Origin: an uncultured Eubacteriales bacterium
GTDB lineage: Bacteria; Bacillota; Clostridia; Oscillospirales; Oscillospiraceae
Assembly: GCA_902475435.1 (NCBI GenBank)
Contig: CABRZL010000002.1
Span: 61,672-125,671, forward strand
Length of the DNA stretch: 64,000 nucleotides
Direction of reading: 5' to 3'
The notes under the pieces were generated by a model. It saw only the letters and a list, made by a program, of their open reading frames with translations, searched no databases and was not told the origin of the DNA. Position numbers and translations under genes: made by a program. This document shows, in pieces, positions 17,045 through 25,269 of this stretch (positions within the stretch are counted from its first letter, which is position 1; each line of letters starts with the position of its first letter).

Positions 17045-18805
17045 TTAGGATGTCAGTTTGTTGAGGTAGCGTTCATAGGCCGCCTGATAAATCTCTTCCA
17101 TACGTTCGCCGCCCATGGAGACAATGGTCTCCTGGAAAGCCTGGAAGCTGTCCTCTGTCAGGTCCGACTGTCCCAGAATGAACTTCATGATTTCCGTGGA
17201 GGCATAGGTGGTAACGTCGGAGTACAGTGCGGCATATTCCTCGTTTTCCGTCTCGTTGAGGGCCACGCCGGTGGGGAGATTATAGCTTCCGTCGGCGTCG
17301 CAGGTGCGGAAGGTATCGAATACGTTCCACTCCTCCTCGCCGAAATAGTAGTAACCGGCCCGGACGTCAAGGATGCTGGGCATGTGGCCGCTGGCCACTG
17401 CGGAGGCATAGATGTAGCAGGCGTCTTTGTAGCTCAGTCCGTCGGGATTATTGGTGATCAGTTCGGTATATTGGGGATTGCCGTTTTCGTCGTATTCAAA
17501 GGAATGGCCTTCGTCCCCGTAGTTGAACATGAGCTGTCCGTCTTCGGAGAACAGATAGTTTACCATTTGCATAATGCCTTCCGGGTCCTGGCAGGCCACT
17601 GAGATCGCCCAGGTATCCTGCTGCTTGATTTGGGAAAAATTATCGGTCCAGCTGAAATGGAGTGAATCGTCGGCGTTCACCTTTGGAGCGTTGATCGGCA
17701 TGAGTTCATAGGTGTAACTGGGATCCCGGTAGCTCTCAATGGTGGCGATATTGGCGGCGGTGCCTGTATTGACGGCACTTTGCCCGGAGGCAAACCATTT
17801 GTCAGTAACGCCCATCTGCGCATTGAAGAAATCAGAATAGATGGTGCCGTCGGCATACCACTGAGCCAGCATCTGAAGATAGTCGAAGTAGCTGTCATTT
17901 AAATAGGAGTAGACAACCACGCCGTCTATGACGTTGTAGCCGCCGGCGTACAGATCATAGCCATAGCTGTACAGGGAATCGTCGCCTTTGTTGCTGGCCA
18001 TTGCGTTTCCGATACAGATGCCCTGGCAGCCGTAAGTACTGATGCAGCGCTGAACATATTCGTGGAATTCGTCGTAAGTTTCCGGCTGCTCCATGTCCAG
18101 TTCCCGCAGCCAATCGCCCCGGATGAGGATGCCGCCGTTTTCACAGCCGGCTTCCTTATAGATGGTAGCCACAGTGGGCAGACAGCCGTTATCGGTAATG
18201 AGCGTGGCTTTCAGTTTGGGGTCTGACTCCAAATAGTACATATAGTTGGGGGCATACTCCACAGCCAGATCGTAGAGGTCGATGATAATTTCGTCTGTGA
18301 TGGCGGCGTCATAACCCTTGGTATAGTGGCTCACGCCGTCGGAAATGATGTCTGTGTAATCTCCGGAAGAAACCATCAGGTTAAACTGTTCGGAGACCGC
18401 GCTGTCGCTGACGGCGGTGACGTCCAGCGTCACATTGCAGTATTCCTGAAGCAGTTTTAGATTGTTGATGTCCGTGGCCATGTCGGTGACCAGATTGCTC
18501 ATGAAGAAGGGCAACATGGTCCACATGGTATAGGAACGGGTTTCCTCAAAAAGAGGCAGTTCCACCGCCTCCAGCTGGAGTTCCGGTTCTGCTGCGTCAT
18601 CCAACTGGCTTCCCTCCAGGGAAGAATCCGGAGAAGCAGGCGATTCCGATTCTGCGGGAGCTTCCGAGGGTTCCGGAGCAGCGGAAACCGATTCCGCCGA
18701 AGCTGTGTCGGATTCGGAGACAGAATCGGGGGCCTGTCCGCAGCCGGCCAGTATGCCGAGCAGCAGGGCCGCTGACAAAAGGAAGCATAACAATTTCTTT
18801 CTCAT
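17045..18805 (-). CDS. Orphan extracellular solute-binding lipoprotein (family 1)
   Basis: A 586-residue lipoprotein: signal peptide with LAGC at residues 19-22, an acidic Ser/Pro/Glu linker to about residue 80, and a two-lobed binding domain of the carbohydrate/oligosaccharide (LplA-like) type. Landmarks are LTITDNG-like TLITDNGCLPTVATIYKE, RGDWLRELDMEQPETYDEF, and AQWYADGTIYSDFF. There is no permease or ATPase beside it. It is a paralogue of the two frame-disrupted genes at 29416 and 61035, and it is the only intact copy. It diverges from a LysR gene with a 177-bp shared intergenic region, so LysR control is plausible. The ligand is unknown. Confidence 0.85.
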   Translation of the reverse strand: MRKKLLCFLLSAALLLGILAGCGQAPDSVSESDTASAESVSAAPEPSEAPAESESPASPDSSLEGSQLDDAAEPELQLEAVELPLFEETRSYTMWTMLPFFMSNLVTDMATDINNLKLLQEYCNVTLDVTAVSDSAVSEQFNLMVSSGDYTDIISDGVSHYTKGYDAAITDEIIIDLYDLAVEYAPNYMYYLESDPKLKATLITDNGCLPTVATIYKEAGCENGGILIRGDWLRELDMEQPETYDEFHEYVQRCISTYGCQGICIGNAMASNKGDDSLYSYGYDLYAGGYNVIDGVVVYSYLNDSYFDYLQMLAQWYADGTIYSDFFNAQMGVTDKWFASGQSAVNTGTAANIATIESYRDPSYTYELMPINAPKVNADDSLHFSWTDNFSQIKQQDTWAISVACQDPEGIMQMVNYLFSEDGQLMFNYGDEGHSFEYDENGNPQYTELITNNPDGLSYKDACYIYASAVASGHMPSILDVRAGYYYFGEEEWNVFDTFRTCDADGSYNLPTGVALNETENEEYAALYSDVTTYASTEIMKFILGQSDLTEDSFQAFQETIVSMGGERMEEIYQAAYERYLNKLTS

Positions 18806-18911
18806 GATGTGTTCTCCTTTCTTGCGGGTCCTTCCGGGAGGCAGGGGATTTCCCGCTTGACTTCTGAAAGTTCCTCCCGTAATATGAAACTAGTCTAATG
18901 CCATCTTATGC

Positions 18912-18961
18912 CATGATGGAATATCATGCAATTCTAATTTTTTTTCGTTCCATTCCGGAAC
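18912..18961. promoter_or_regulatory. Two dyad symmetries in the LysR/solute-binding intergenic region
   Basis: CATGAT-N5-ATCATG at 18912-18928 and GTTCC-N5-GGAAC at 18947-18961 lie between the divergent genes, within 70 bp of the lysR start. LysR proteins usually bind such interrupted dyads upstream of their own gene; which one is bound is not decidable by eye. Confidence 0.4.
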
Positions 18962-18982
18962 TGAATAGATGGGAGTACGGTC

Positions 18983-19918
18983 ATGGAAATTGAGTATTTA
19001 AGCGAGTTTACGGTGGTCGCAAAATTGGGGAGTTTTTCCAGAGCTGCGGAAGAACTGTGTATGTCCCAGTCTTCGCTTTCCAAGCACATTTTGACGCTGG
19101 AGCGGGAACTGGGGGTGTCTCTGTTGCAGCGAAATTCCAGGCATGTAACGCTGAGCCAGGTCGGCGCGCAGATTCTGCCGCTGGCCGCACAGGTGGACGA
19201 ACTGAAGAATAAGATTCGTGTAGCGGCGGCCAAGCAATCTTCCAGGGCTAAGACCATTCTCAGCATTGCCTCCATTCCGGTGATGGCCCAGTATAATATC
19301 ACCGGCCTGCTGGCGAAGTTTCAACGGGAATATCCGCAAATTACGCTGGAAATCATGGAATGCGAGCGCCAGGAAATTATGGACATGCTGGAGAGCGGAA
19401 AAAGCGAGCTGGCATTTTATCGACGGGGTCTGGAAGCCGAGGAGGGGCTGGAATATCTGGAGGTATGCCGGGATAACCTGGTGGCGGTCGTGCCTAAAAG
19501 CCATCCGCTGGCGAAGCATGACAGCATTGCGCTGATGGATCTGAAGGATGAGCCGCTGCTGTTTTTGGATCAGAGGACCGGATTTCACCATTTGTACAGC
19601 ACCTTGTGCAAAGGGGCCGGATTTGTGCCGAACATTGCCTATACCGGCCACCGTCCGGAGAATATCGTGGCGTTGGCAGCGCAGAATATGGGCGTAGCGC
19701 TTTTGATGAAGCGGCATACCGACTATGTGGCGAACCCGGACGTGGTATGCATTGACGTTGTTCCGATTGTGGAAAGCACCGTATGTTTGGTGCGTCGGAA
19801 GAACGGAAGCCCAGGCCAATTGGCGCAGTGTTTCTGGGAGTTTGTCCGGGAACACCGGCAGATTGATTCCGCCTCGGAATCGATGGCGGAAGAATCAGAA
19901 TTGCATTGCAATTCATGA
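18983..19918 (+). CDS. LysR-family transcriptional regulator
   Basis: A 311-residue regulator. Residues 1-60 form the winged helix (FTVVAKLGSFSRAAEELCMSQSSLSKHI; LGVSLLQRNSRHVTLSQVG). The rest is a periplasmic-binding-protein-like effector domain (DMLESGKSELAFYRRG; NLVAVVPKSHPLA; MGVALLMKRHTDYV). It lies 50 bp before ubiD in the same direction with no terminator between, so it is probably co-transcribed with and controls ubiD-ubiX-lpdD, plausibly in response to an aromatic or unsaturated acid. It is also divergent from the orphan binding-protein gene, which could be a second target. Confidence 0.88.
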   Translation: MEIEYLSEFTVVAKLGSFSRAAEELCMSQSSLSKHILTLERELGVSLLQRNSRHVTLSQVGAQILPLAAQVDELKNKIRVAAAKQSSRAKTILSIASIPVMAQYNITGLLAKFQREYPQITLEIMECERQEIMDMLESGKSELAFYRRGLEAEEGLEYLEVCRDNLVAVVPKSHPLAKHDSIALMDLKDEPLLFLDQRTGFHHLYSTLCKGAGFVPNIAYTGHRPENIVALAAQNMGVALLMKRHTDYVANPDVVCIDVVPIVESTVCLVRRKNGSPGQLAQCFWEFVREHRQIDSASESMAEESELHCNS

Positions 19919-19968
19919 CCTGATAGAATACATGTGACAAGAACTGCTTGAATTTGGAGCGTGAGAAT

Positions 19969-21441
19969 ATGCAAGTAAACGATCTGCGCAGCGCCCTCCG
20001 TCTGCTGGAAACCATGCCGGGTCAACTGGTGCAGACGGAAGTTCCGGTGGATCCCATGGCAGAGCTGGCCGGGGTCTATCGCTACGTGGGGGCGGGCGGC
20101 ACGGTTCAGCGGCCTACCCGGGAGGGACCGGCCATGATATTCCGCAATGTCAAAGGCCATCCCGGCGCCCAGGTGGCCATCGGTGTGTTGGCCAGCCGAA
20201 AGCGTGTGGGGGCGATGTTGGCGTGCGATCCCAAGGATTTGGGAAAACGGCTCTGGCAGGCGGCCTCACACCCTGTTCCGCCGGTGTTGGCGGAGGGTCC
20301 CGCACCCTGTCAAGAGGTAGTTCATCGGGCGACAGATCCTGATTTTGACCTCTATAAACTGGTGCCGGCACCCACCAATACGCCCAAGGACGCGGGACCT
20401 TACATTACAATGGGGATGTGCTATGCCACCCATCCGGATACAGGGGCGTCGGATGTGACCATTCATCGGCTCTGCATCCAGAGCCGGGACGAGCTTTCTA
20501 TTTTCTTTACCCCCGGTGCCCGGCATATCGGCGCCATGGCGGAGCGGGCGGAACAACTGGGAAAGCCGCTTCCCATTTCGGTCAGTATTGGGGTAGATCC
20601 TGCCATCGAGATCGGCTCCTGTTTTGAACCGCCTACAACGCCATTGGGATATGATGAGCTTGCCGTGGCCGGCGCGCTGCGGGGCCATCCGGTGGAACTG
20701 ACGCAGTGTTTGACGGTAAAGGAGCGGGCCATTGCCAATGCGGAGTATGTCATAGAAGGGGAAGTCATTCCCGGGCGGCGGATTCAGGAGGATCAGAATA
20801 CCGGCTCCGGCTATGCCATGCCGGAGTTCCCGGGCTATTTGGGGGTGGCCAGCGGGGATTGCTGGGTCATCAAGGTCACAGCGGTGACCCATCGAAGAAA
20901 TCCGATTATGCAGACCTGCATTGGGCCCAGCGCTGAGCATGTCAATATGGTGGGAATCTGTACGGAAGCCAGCATTTACGGCCTGGTGGAAAAGGCCATG
21001 CCGGGCCGGCTTCAGGGCGTCTATGCCCATCCCTCCGGCGGCGGCAAATATATGGCGATTCTCCAGATTGCAAAACGGGTGCCGTCGGATGAGGGCCGCC
21101 AGCGTCAGGCTGCACTCCTGGCGTTCTCGGCCTTTACAGAATTGAAGCATGTGATTTTAGTGGATGAAGACGTGGACATTTTTGATACCGACGATGTGTT
21201 ATGGGCTATGAATACCCGCTTCCAGGGGGATCGGGACATTATCACAATTCCCGGCGTTCGCTGTCATCCGCTGGATCCCAGTGCCGCGCCGGAATATGAT
21301 CCCTCCATTTTGGACAGGGGAATTTCCTGCAAGACGGTTTATGACTGTACGGTTCCCTATGCCCAGAAGGAGCGGTTCCGCCGGGCCCCGTTCCTGGAGG
21401 TGGATCCCAGACACTGGCTGCCGGATTATGAATTTGACTGA
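19969..21441 (+). CDS. ubiD: UbiD-family prenyl-FMN decarboxylase
   Basis: A 490-residue UbiD enzyme. Family motifs visible are the N-terminal PAMIFRNVKGHP, the central EIGSCFEPPTTPLGYDELAVAGAL, VIEGEVIPGRR (the E-x-E region with catalytic Glu) and the C-terminal HVILVDEDVDIFDTDDVLWA metal/prFMN-binding segment. UbiD enzymes decarboxylate (or carboxylate) aromatic and alpha,beta-unsaturated acids with prenylated FMN. ATG 19969 has TTGGAG nine bases upstream and is preferred to the in-frame TTG at 19948. ubiX and lpdD follow directly, matching gallate/vanillate-type decarboxylase operons, so the substrate may be a phenolic acid, which is an inference. Confidence 0.92.
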   Translation: MQVNDLRSALRLLETMPGQLVQTEVPVDPMAELAGVYRYVGAGGTVQRPTREGPAMIFRNVKGHPGAQVAIGVLASRKRVGAMLACDPKDLGKRLWQAASHPVPPVLAEGPAPCQEVVHRATDPDFDLYKLVPAPTNTPKDAGPYITMGMCYATHPDTGASDVTIHRLCIQSRDELSIFFTPGARHIGAMAERAEQLGKPLPISVSIGVDPAIEIGSCFEPPTTPLGYDELAVAGALRGHPVELTQCLTVKERAIANAEYVIEGEVIPGRRIQEDQNTGSGYAMPEFPGYLGVASGDCWVIKVTAVTHRRNPIMQTCIGPSAEHVNMVGICTEASIYGLVEKAMPGRLQGVYAHPSGGGKYMAILQIAKRVPSDEGRQRQAALLAFSAFTELKHVILVDEDVDIFDTDDVLWAMNTRFQGDRDIITIPGVRCHPLDPSAAPEYDPSILDRGISCKTVYDCTVPYAQKERFRRAPFLEVDPRHWLPDYEFD

Positions 21442-21462
21442 GCAATAAAAGGACGTGGATGC

Positions 21463-22026
21463 ATGAAAACCAAACGGCTGCTGATTGGAATTACCGGTGC
21501 TTCCGGGGCGCCGCTGGCAGTGGAACTGCTCCGGGAACTTCAGGCGGTACCGGAGGTGGAGTGTCATGTGATTCTCTCCGCTTGCGGAGAACTGACAATG
21601 CGGCAAGAACAGGGGATGACGGATATCGCCGGGCTGTGTACCCGCCTCTATCGCAGCGACGACTATGGCGCAGGGCCGGCCAGCGGCAGTTTCCAGACCA
21701 TAGGGATGGTGGTAATCCCTTGCAGCATGAAGACGCTGGCAGGCATTGTCTCCGGCTACTGTGATACGCTGCTGCTGCGGGCCGCAGATGTGACACTGAA
21801 GGAGCGGCGGAAGCTGGTGCTGGTGCCGCGGGAGTGTCCCCTCAGCACGCTGCACCTCCGGAATTTGACTGCGGCCAGTGAACTGGGGGCTGTGGTGATA
21901 CCGCCGGTGCCGGCCTACTATCAACATCCAAAGACCATTGAGGACGTCAATCGGCATGTAGTGGGGAAGGTGCTGAGCCAGTTTGGACTGGGGGGAGTTC
22001 CGGAATGGATGGGGATGGACACATGA
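21463..22026 (+). CDS. ubiX: UbiX-family flavin prenyltransferase
   Basis: A 187-residue flavoprotein: LIGITGASGAPLAVELL at the N-terminus (FMN-binding P-loop-like turn), VVIPCSMKTLAGIVSGYCDTLLLRAADVTLKERRKLVLVPRECPLS in the middle, and PPVPAYYQHPKTIEDV near the end. UbiX joins dimethylallyl phosphate to FMN, making the prenyl-FMN needed by UbiD. The gene lies 21 bp after ubiD and overlaps lpdD by ATGA, so the cofactor is made in the same operon as its user. Confidence 0.93.
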   Translation: MKTKRLLIGITGASGAPLAVELLRELQAVPEVECHVILSACGELTMRQEQGMTDIAGLCTRLYRSDDYGAGPASGSFQTIGMVVIPCSMKTLAGIVSGYCDTLLLRAADVTLKERRKLVLVPRECPLSTLHLRNLTAASELGAVVIPPVPAYYQHPKTIEDVNRHVVGKVLSQFGLGGVPEWMGMDT

Positions 22027-22358
22027 TAGAATTGGAACGCCTCCTGTTTGGCTGCCCCATATGCTGCAGGGCGACGAGACTGGACAGCGGCATTCATGTG
22101 CTGCTCACCGGAGGGGGCAAAAGCCATATTGGCGCGGTCAGCGTGGCGGAACCGGACGGCAAGACAGAAACAAACGTGTTTCCGGGCCATAAAGACCAGT
22201 TCGTCTCCGAACCCTGGGCAAAGGCTCTGGCGGCAAAAATCGGACAGCGGGCCTGTGTGGTCTGCGGAATTCACTATGACGATGCCACGCAGGAACAGAT
22301 TGCGGAGATTCTTCGTCAGACAGATCAAATGCTGGAACAGCTGTTGCAGCAGATATAA
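22023..22358 (+). CDS. lpdD: Prenyl-FMN chaperone LpdD-like protein
   Basis: A 111-residue protein matching the third component (LpdD/VdcD) of phenolic-acid decarboxylase operons: LTGGGKSHIGAVSVA, VFPGHKDQFVSEPWAKALA and VVCGIHYDDATQEQI. LpdD-like proteins are thought to help load or mature prenyl-FMN in UbiD. The N-terminus adds a CPICCRA cysteine cluster (residues about 10-15), which could bind metal; whether this is usual for the family I cannot tell. ATG 22023 overlaps the ubiX stop as ATGA, so translation is coupled. Confidence 0.82.
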   Translation: MIELERLLFGCPICCRATRLDSGIHVLLTGGGKSHIGAVSVAEPDGKTETNVFPGHKDQFVSEPWAKALAAKIGQRACVVCGIHYDDATQEQIAEILRQTDQMLEQLLQQI

Positions 22359-22398
22359 GCAGGACAGTCCGCCGCGACATTGCGGCGGACTGTCCTGC
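22359..22398. terminator. Terminator between lpdD and the XRE gene
   Basis: A perfect 17-bp stem (22359-22375/22382-22398) with a 6-base loop, starting one base after the lpdD stop and lying between convergent genes. The T-run is weak. Confidence 0.8.
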
Positions 22399-22410
22399 TT
22401 CACTACTGTT

Positions 22411-23619
22411 TTACCATTCAATGGAGTCTTCAAAGGTGTTCCCGGCAGTGTCCGTCAGAACAAAATGCCATCGGACTCCGGGATTGGATTGACAGGCATA
22501 GGGACTGCCATCCTGATTGGGATAGCAATAAAACGTGATTCCCGATACTGCGCTGGCCAGACCGTCTTCCGAGGTTCCGTCGTTTTGGCTGAAGAAGTCC
22601 CGGTATAGATCCGTTTTCTGGGTGTATACCAGGGTATCGTCCACATATAACTCCCATGTCAGGGTGTCTGGCAGCGGTGCAGAGAGAGCAGTGGCGGGCG
22701 TCACCGTAACGGCGGGCGAGCCGGAGGTATAAAGTTTCATATTGGAGGAAGTCCAGCTGAAATCGTGGCTGTCTGCCGTCAGGGTACACAAATACATGGA
22801 GGAGAATCCGTATTGTTGGGAGATGATTTCCGTGTGACGAAGACCGTCCTGTTCCAGAATGACTGAAACCTCAAAATCCTGCACCATTGGGATCTGAACT
22901 TCTGCGGTGAAGATACCGGAAGAGGGACCGTCGGAGGTTGGGATATGGGCTTCTGCCGTAATGGCCTGTTCCAGCGTGTCCTGAGAAGTGGAGATGGGGG
23001 ACAGGACAAAATAGAGCGCTGTGTCCTCCGTTAAGGTTTTGGGGGTGGCGGAGAGACGGACCATGGCGGTGTTGGAATCCGCGTCATAGGCGCCATAGCC
23101 AAAGTCAGAGTCCGAAAGGATGCTGGCCTGTTGGGTTAAGCTGTCTTCGATTCCGGCCTGAATCGAGCTGAGAGAGCCCTGCATCTGGCTGTCCAGTGTG
23201 GAAACACTGGTGTGGAGATCGGAGACGGTTGCCTCCAGCGTATTCAGACGCACAATATAGTAGGCCAGCAGGAGGATGACAAGGATCAGGCAAAGGGTTC
23301 CCGCAGCCACCAGACTGCGGCGCAGACGCCTCCTGCGCGGGGGTTCCTTCTGTTCTGCCAAAAGCGCCTGGAGTGTTTCGGCAGAAATGACGGATTCTGA
23401 TTCTTTTGAGAGCGGTTCCGGTTCCCGGCCAGTCAGCAGATAATCCACCGAAGTTTGCAGGATGGAGGAAAGCTCTATGAGATTGTCGATGCTTGGCATA
23501 GAACTGCCGCTTTCCCATTTTCCGATGGCCTGGCGGGATAGTCCCAGCCGGTCGGCCAGTTCTTCCTGGCTGAGGCCCTGCTGTTTGCGAAGGGCCTGAA
23601 TTCGACTTCCCGGATTCAT
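22411..23619 (-). CDS. Membrane-anchored XRE-family regulator
   Basis: A 402-residue protein with three parts. Residues 5-62 are an XRE helix-turn-helix (LSQEELADRLGLSRQAIGKWESGSSMPSIDNL). After a basic stretch (RRRRLRRS) a single membrane helix spans about 103-123, followed by a coiled coil at about 125-165. The remaining 235 residues are outside the membrane, with no family recognised. ATG 23619 is chosen over an ATG at 23775 because a purine-rich AAAAGGGGGGG tract precedes it and the HTH follows at once. Such one-component membrane regulators may sense surface or extracytoplasmic signals and bind DNA at the membrane. A palindromic site overlaps its own promoter, suggesting autoregulation. 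Confidence 0.8.
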   Translation of the reverse strand: MNPGSRIQALRKQQGLSQEELADRLGLSRQAIGKWESGSSMPSIDNLIELSSILQTSVDYLLTGREPEPLSKESESVISAETLQALLAEQKEPPRRRRLRRSLVAAGTLCLILVILLLAYYIVRLNTLEATVSDLHTSVSTLDSQMQGSLSSIQAGIEDSLTQQASILSDSDFGYGAYDADSNTAMVRLSATPKTLTEDTALYFVLSPISTSQDTLEQAITAEAHIPTSDGPSSGIFTAEVQIPMVQDFEVSVILEQDGLRHTEIISQQYGFSSMYLCTLTADSHDFSWTSSNMKLYTSGSPAVTVTPATALSAPLPDTLTWELYVDDTLVYTQKTDLYRDFFSQNDGTSEDGLASAVSGITFYCYPNQDGSPYACQSNPGVRWHFVLTDTAGNTFEDSIEW

Positions 23620-23652
23620 AGCCGCCCCCCCTTTTCTCAAAAATCTGCCTGT

Positions 23653-23682
23653 ATCATAGCATGCGGGAGAGAAATTTTGCAA
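23653..23682 (-). promoter_or_regulatory. Promoter of the membrane XRE gene
   Basis: Minus-strand TTGCAA (23677-23682) and TATGAT (23653-23658) are separated by 18 bp, 34 bp before ATG 23619. Confidence 0.65.
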
Positions 23683-23718
23683 CCACTGGGCGGTTTCTTT
23701 CGGGCAACCACTGGTTGC
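23679..23718. promoter_or_regulatory. Repeated GCAACCACTGG operator
   Basis: GCAACCACTGG occurs at 23679-23689 and again at 23704-23714; the second copy belongs to the perfect dyad GCAACCA-C-TGGTTGC (23704-23718). Copies start 25 bp apart and overlap the -35 of the XRE gene. This is the likely binding site of that XRE protein and may also affect the divergent DUF362 promoter. Confidence 0.55.
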
Positions 23719-23754
23719 AAAGCGATAAAATTGATTTTCTTCGACGAAAAAGTA

Positions 23755-23785
23755 TTGACATGGAGCATACTCCAAGTGGTAATGT
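23755..23785 (+). promoter_or_regulatory. MerR-type promoter with 19-bp spacer
   Basis: TTGACA (23755-23760) and TAATGT (23780-23785) are 19 bp apart, and the spacer holds the dyad TGGAG-N4-CTCCA (23761-23774). Overlong spacers with a central dyad are the hallmark of MerR activation; a merR gene is the second gene of the operon. Confidence 0.7.
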
Positions 23786-23843
23786 TAATTTGTGCCGAAT
23801 AGACCGCAGGAAGCGGCCGGAAGATACGACAGGAGGTTATATC

Positions 23844-24725
23844 ATGGAAAAAGCAACGGTTTATTTTACAAAAGACATCAGTCCGGCAGGGCTGAAAAAA
23901 GTCTATGACGCCATGGGCGTACAGCTTGTGGGGAAAGTTGCGGTGAAGATTTCCACTGGAGAACCCGGCGGACATAATTTCCTCTCCCCGCAGCTCATTG
24001 CAGGACTGGTGAAGGATCTGAACGGGACCATTGTAGAGTGCAATACCGCCTACTCGGGGCGGCGGAACACTACGGAAGCGCATTGGGAAGCCATTCGGGA
24101 ACATGGATTTTTGGACATCGCGCCCTGTGATATTATGGACGAAGAAGGGGATATGCCCCTGCCGGTGACATGCGGCCATCATTTGAAGGAAAACTATGTA
24201 GGAGCGCATTTGAAGAACTATGATTCCATGCTGATGCTGTCTCATTTCAAGGGGCATGCCATGGGCGGCTTTGGCGGCGCGCTGAAAAATATGTCCATTG
24301 GTGTGGCGTCCTCTCGGGGTAAGCAGAATATTCACGTTTCCGGCACCGGAAAGACGAAGGAAGAGGACATGTTTACGGCAGATCATGAGTCGTTCCTGGA
24401 GTCTATGGCCGATGCGGATCAGTCGGTGATGGCGTATATGGGCCGGAAAAATATCGTTTATATCAACGTGGCCAACAAGCTTTCGGTAGACTGCGACTGT
24501 GATTCCAATCCCCACGACCCGGAGATGGCAGATATCGGGATCTTTGCCTCTGTGGATCCGGTGGCGATAGATCAGGCATGTGTGGACGCCGTGTATGCCT
24601 CTCCAGATCCCGGCAAGGCCGCGCTTATTGAGCGCATGGAAAGCCGCCACGGAATTCATACCGTTGAAGCTGCCGCGGAGCTGAATCTGGGCAGCCGGGA
24701 ATATACCATCGTTTCACTGGATTGA
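23844..24725 (+). CDS. DUF362 family protein
   Basis: A 293-residue cytoplasmic protein of the DUF362 family: GKVAVKISTGEPGG near the N-terminus, SHFKGHAMGGFGGALKNMSIG in the middle, and a DPVAIDQACVDAVY segment near the end. Many DUF362 proteins carry ferredoxin motifs; this one has only scattered cysteines (CDCD near 215), so no cluster is evident. The function of the family is not established. ATG 23844 has AGGAGG nine bases upstream; an ORF extension upstream lies in the regulatory region. It is transcribed from the MerR-type promoter and is followed 19 bp later by the merR gene. Confidence 0.75.
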   Translation: MEKATVYFTKDISPAGLKKVYDAMGVQLVGKVAVKISTGEPGGHNFLSPQLIAGLVKDLNGTIVECNTAYSGRRNTTEAHWEAIREHGFLDIAPCDIMDEEGDMPLPVTCGHHLKENYVGAHLKNYDSMLMLSHFKGHAMGGFGGALKNMSIGVASSRGKQNIHVSGTGKTKEEDMFTADHESFLESMADADQSVMAYMGRKNIVYINVANKLSVDCDCDSNPHDPEMADIGIFASVDPVAIDQACVDAVYASPDPGKAALIERMESRHGIHTVEAAAELNLGSREYTIVSLD

Positions 24726-24744
24726 ACATTGGGAGGAACACGCT

Positions 24745-25134
24745 ATGACAATTGGCCAGGTTAGCCAGAAATATCACATTTCTGCCGATACCCTTCGATA
24801 TTATGAGAGGATCGGTTTGATTCCACCGGTGCCGAGAAGTCCCAGCGGCGTCAGAGATTATGATGAAGCGTCCTGCGGCTGGGTCGAACTGATGAAATGC
24901 ATGAGAGCGGCCGGGGTGGAAATTGAGACGCTGGTCGAATATGTCAAGCTGTTTGAACAGGGGGACGAGACGCTGGAGGCAAGAAAGCAGCTCTTGATTG
25001 GCCAGAGAGAGCGAATCCAGGCGCGCATGGCCGATATGCAAAAATCCCTGGATCGATTGAATGATAAAATTCAGCATTATGAGGAAATCTATTCCCAAAA
25101 AGAGCATAAACTCCGGCAGAAAATAGCGAAGTAG
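24745..25134 (+). CDS. MerR-family transcriptional regulator
   Basis: A 129-residue regulator of normal family length. The N-terminal winged helix (TIGQVSQKYHISADTLRYYERIGLIPPV) is followed by a long dimerisation coiled coil rich in charged residues. It resembles the AdhR/NmlR subgroup in length and in the operator it presumably uses, but I see no conserved thiol sensor beyond two cysteines in the middle (near 50 and 58). It is the second gene after DUF362 and very likely activates the shared promoter at 23755-23785 in response to an electrophile or similar small molecule (inference). Confidence 0.88.
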   Translation: MTIGQVSQKYHISADTLRYYERIGLIPPVPRSPSGVRDYDEASCGWVELMKCMRAAGVEIETLVEYVKLFEQGDETLEARKQLLIGQRERIQARMADMQKSLDRLNDKIQHYEEIYSQKEHKLRQKIAK

Positions 25135-25219
25135 CAGATTACGGATCTGGTTTGAGATGGTTCTCCTCTGGTTGGGAGAGGGAGATGCTGCAATCGTTTC
25201 AGTCAGGTAAACAGCTCCA

Positions 25220-25248
25220 TTGACTTTGTATGGAAAGATCGATACAAT
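25220..25248 (+). promoter_or_regulatory. Promoter of the polysaccharide deacetylase gene
   Basis: TTGACT (25220-25225), 17-bp spacer, TACAAT (25243-25248), 21 bp before the start codon. Confidence 0.75.
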
Positions 25249-25269
25249 AAGAAAAATGGAGGTGCGGAA

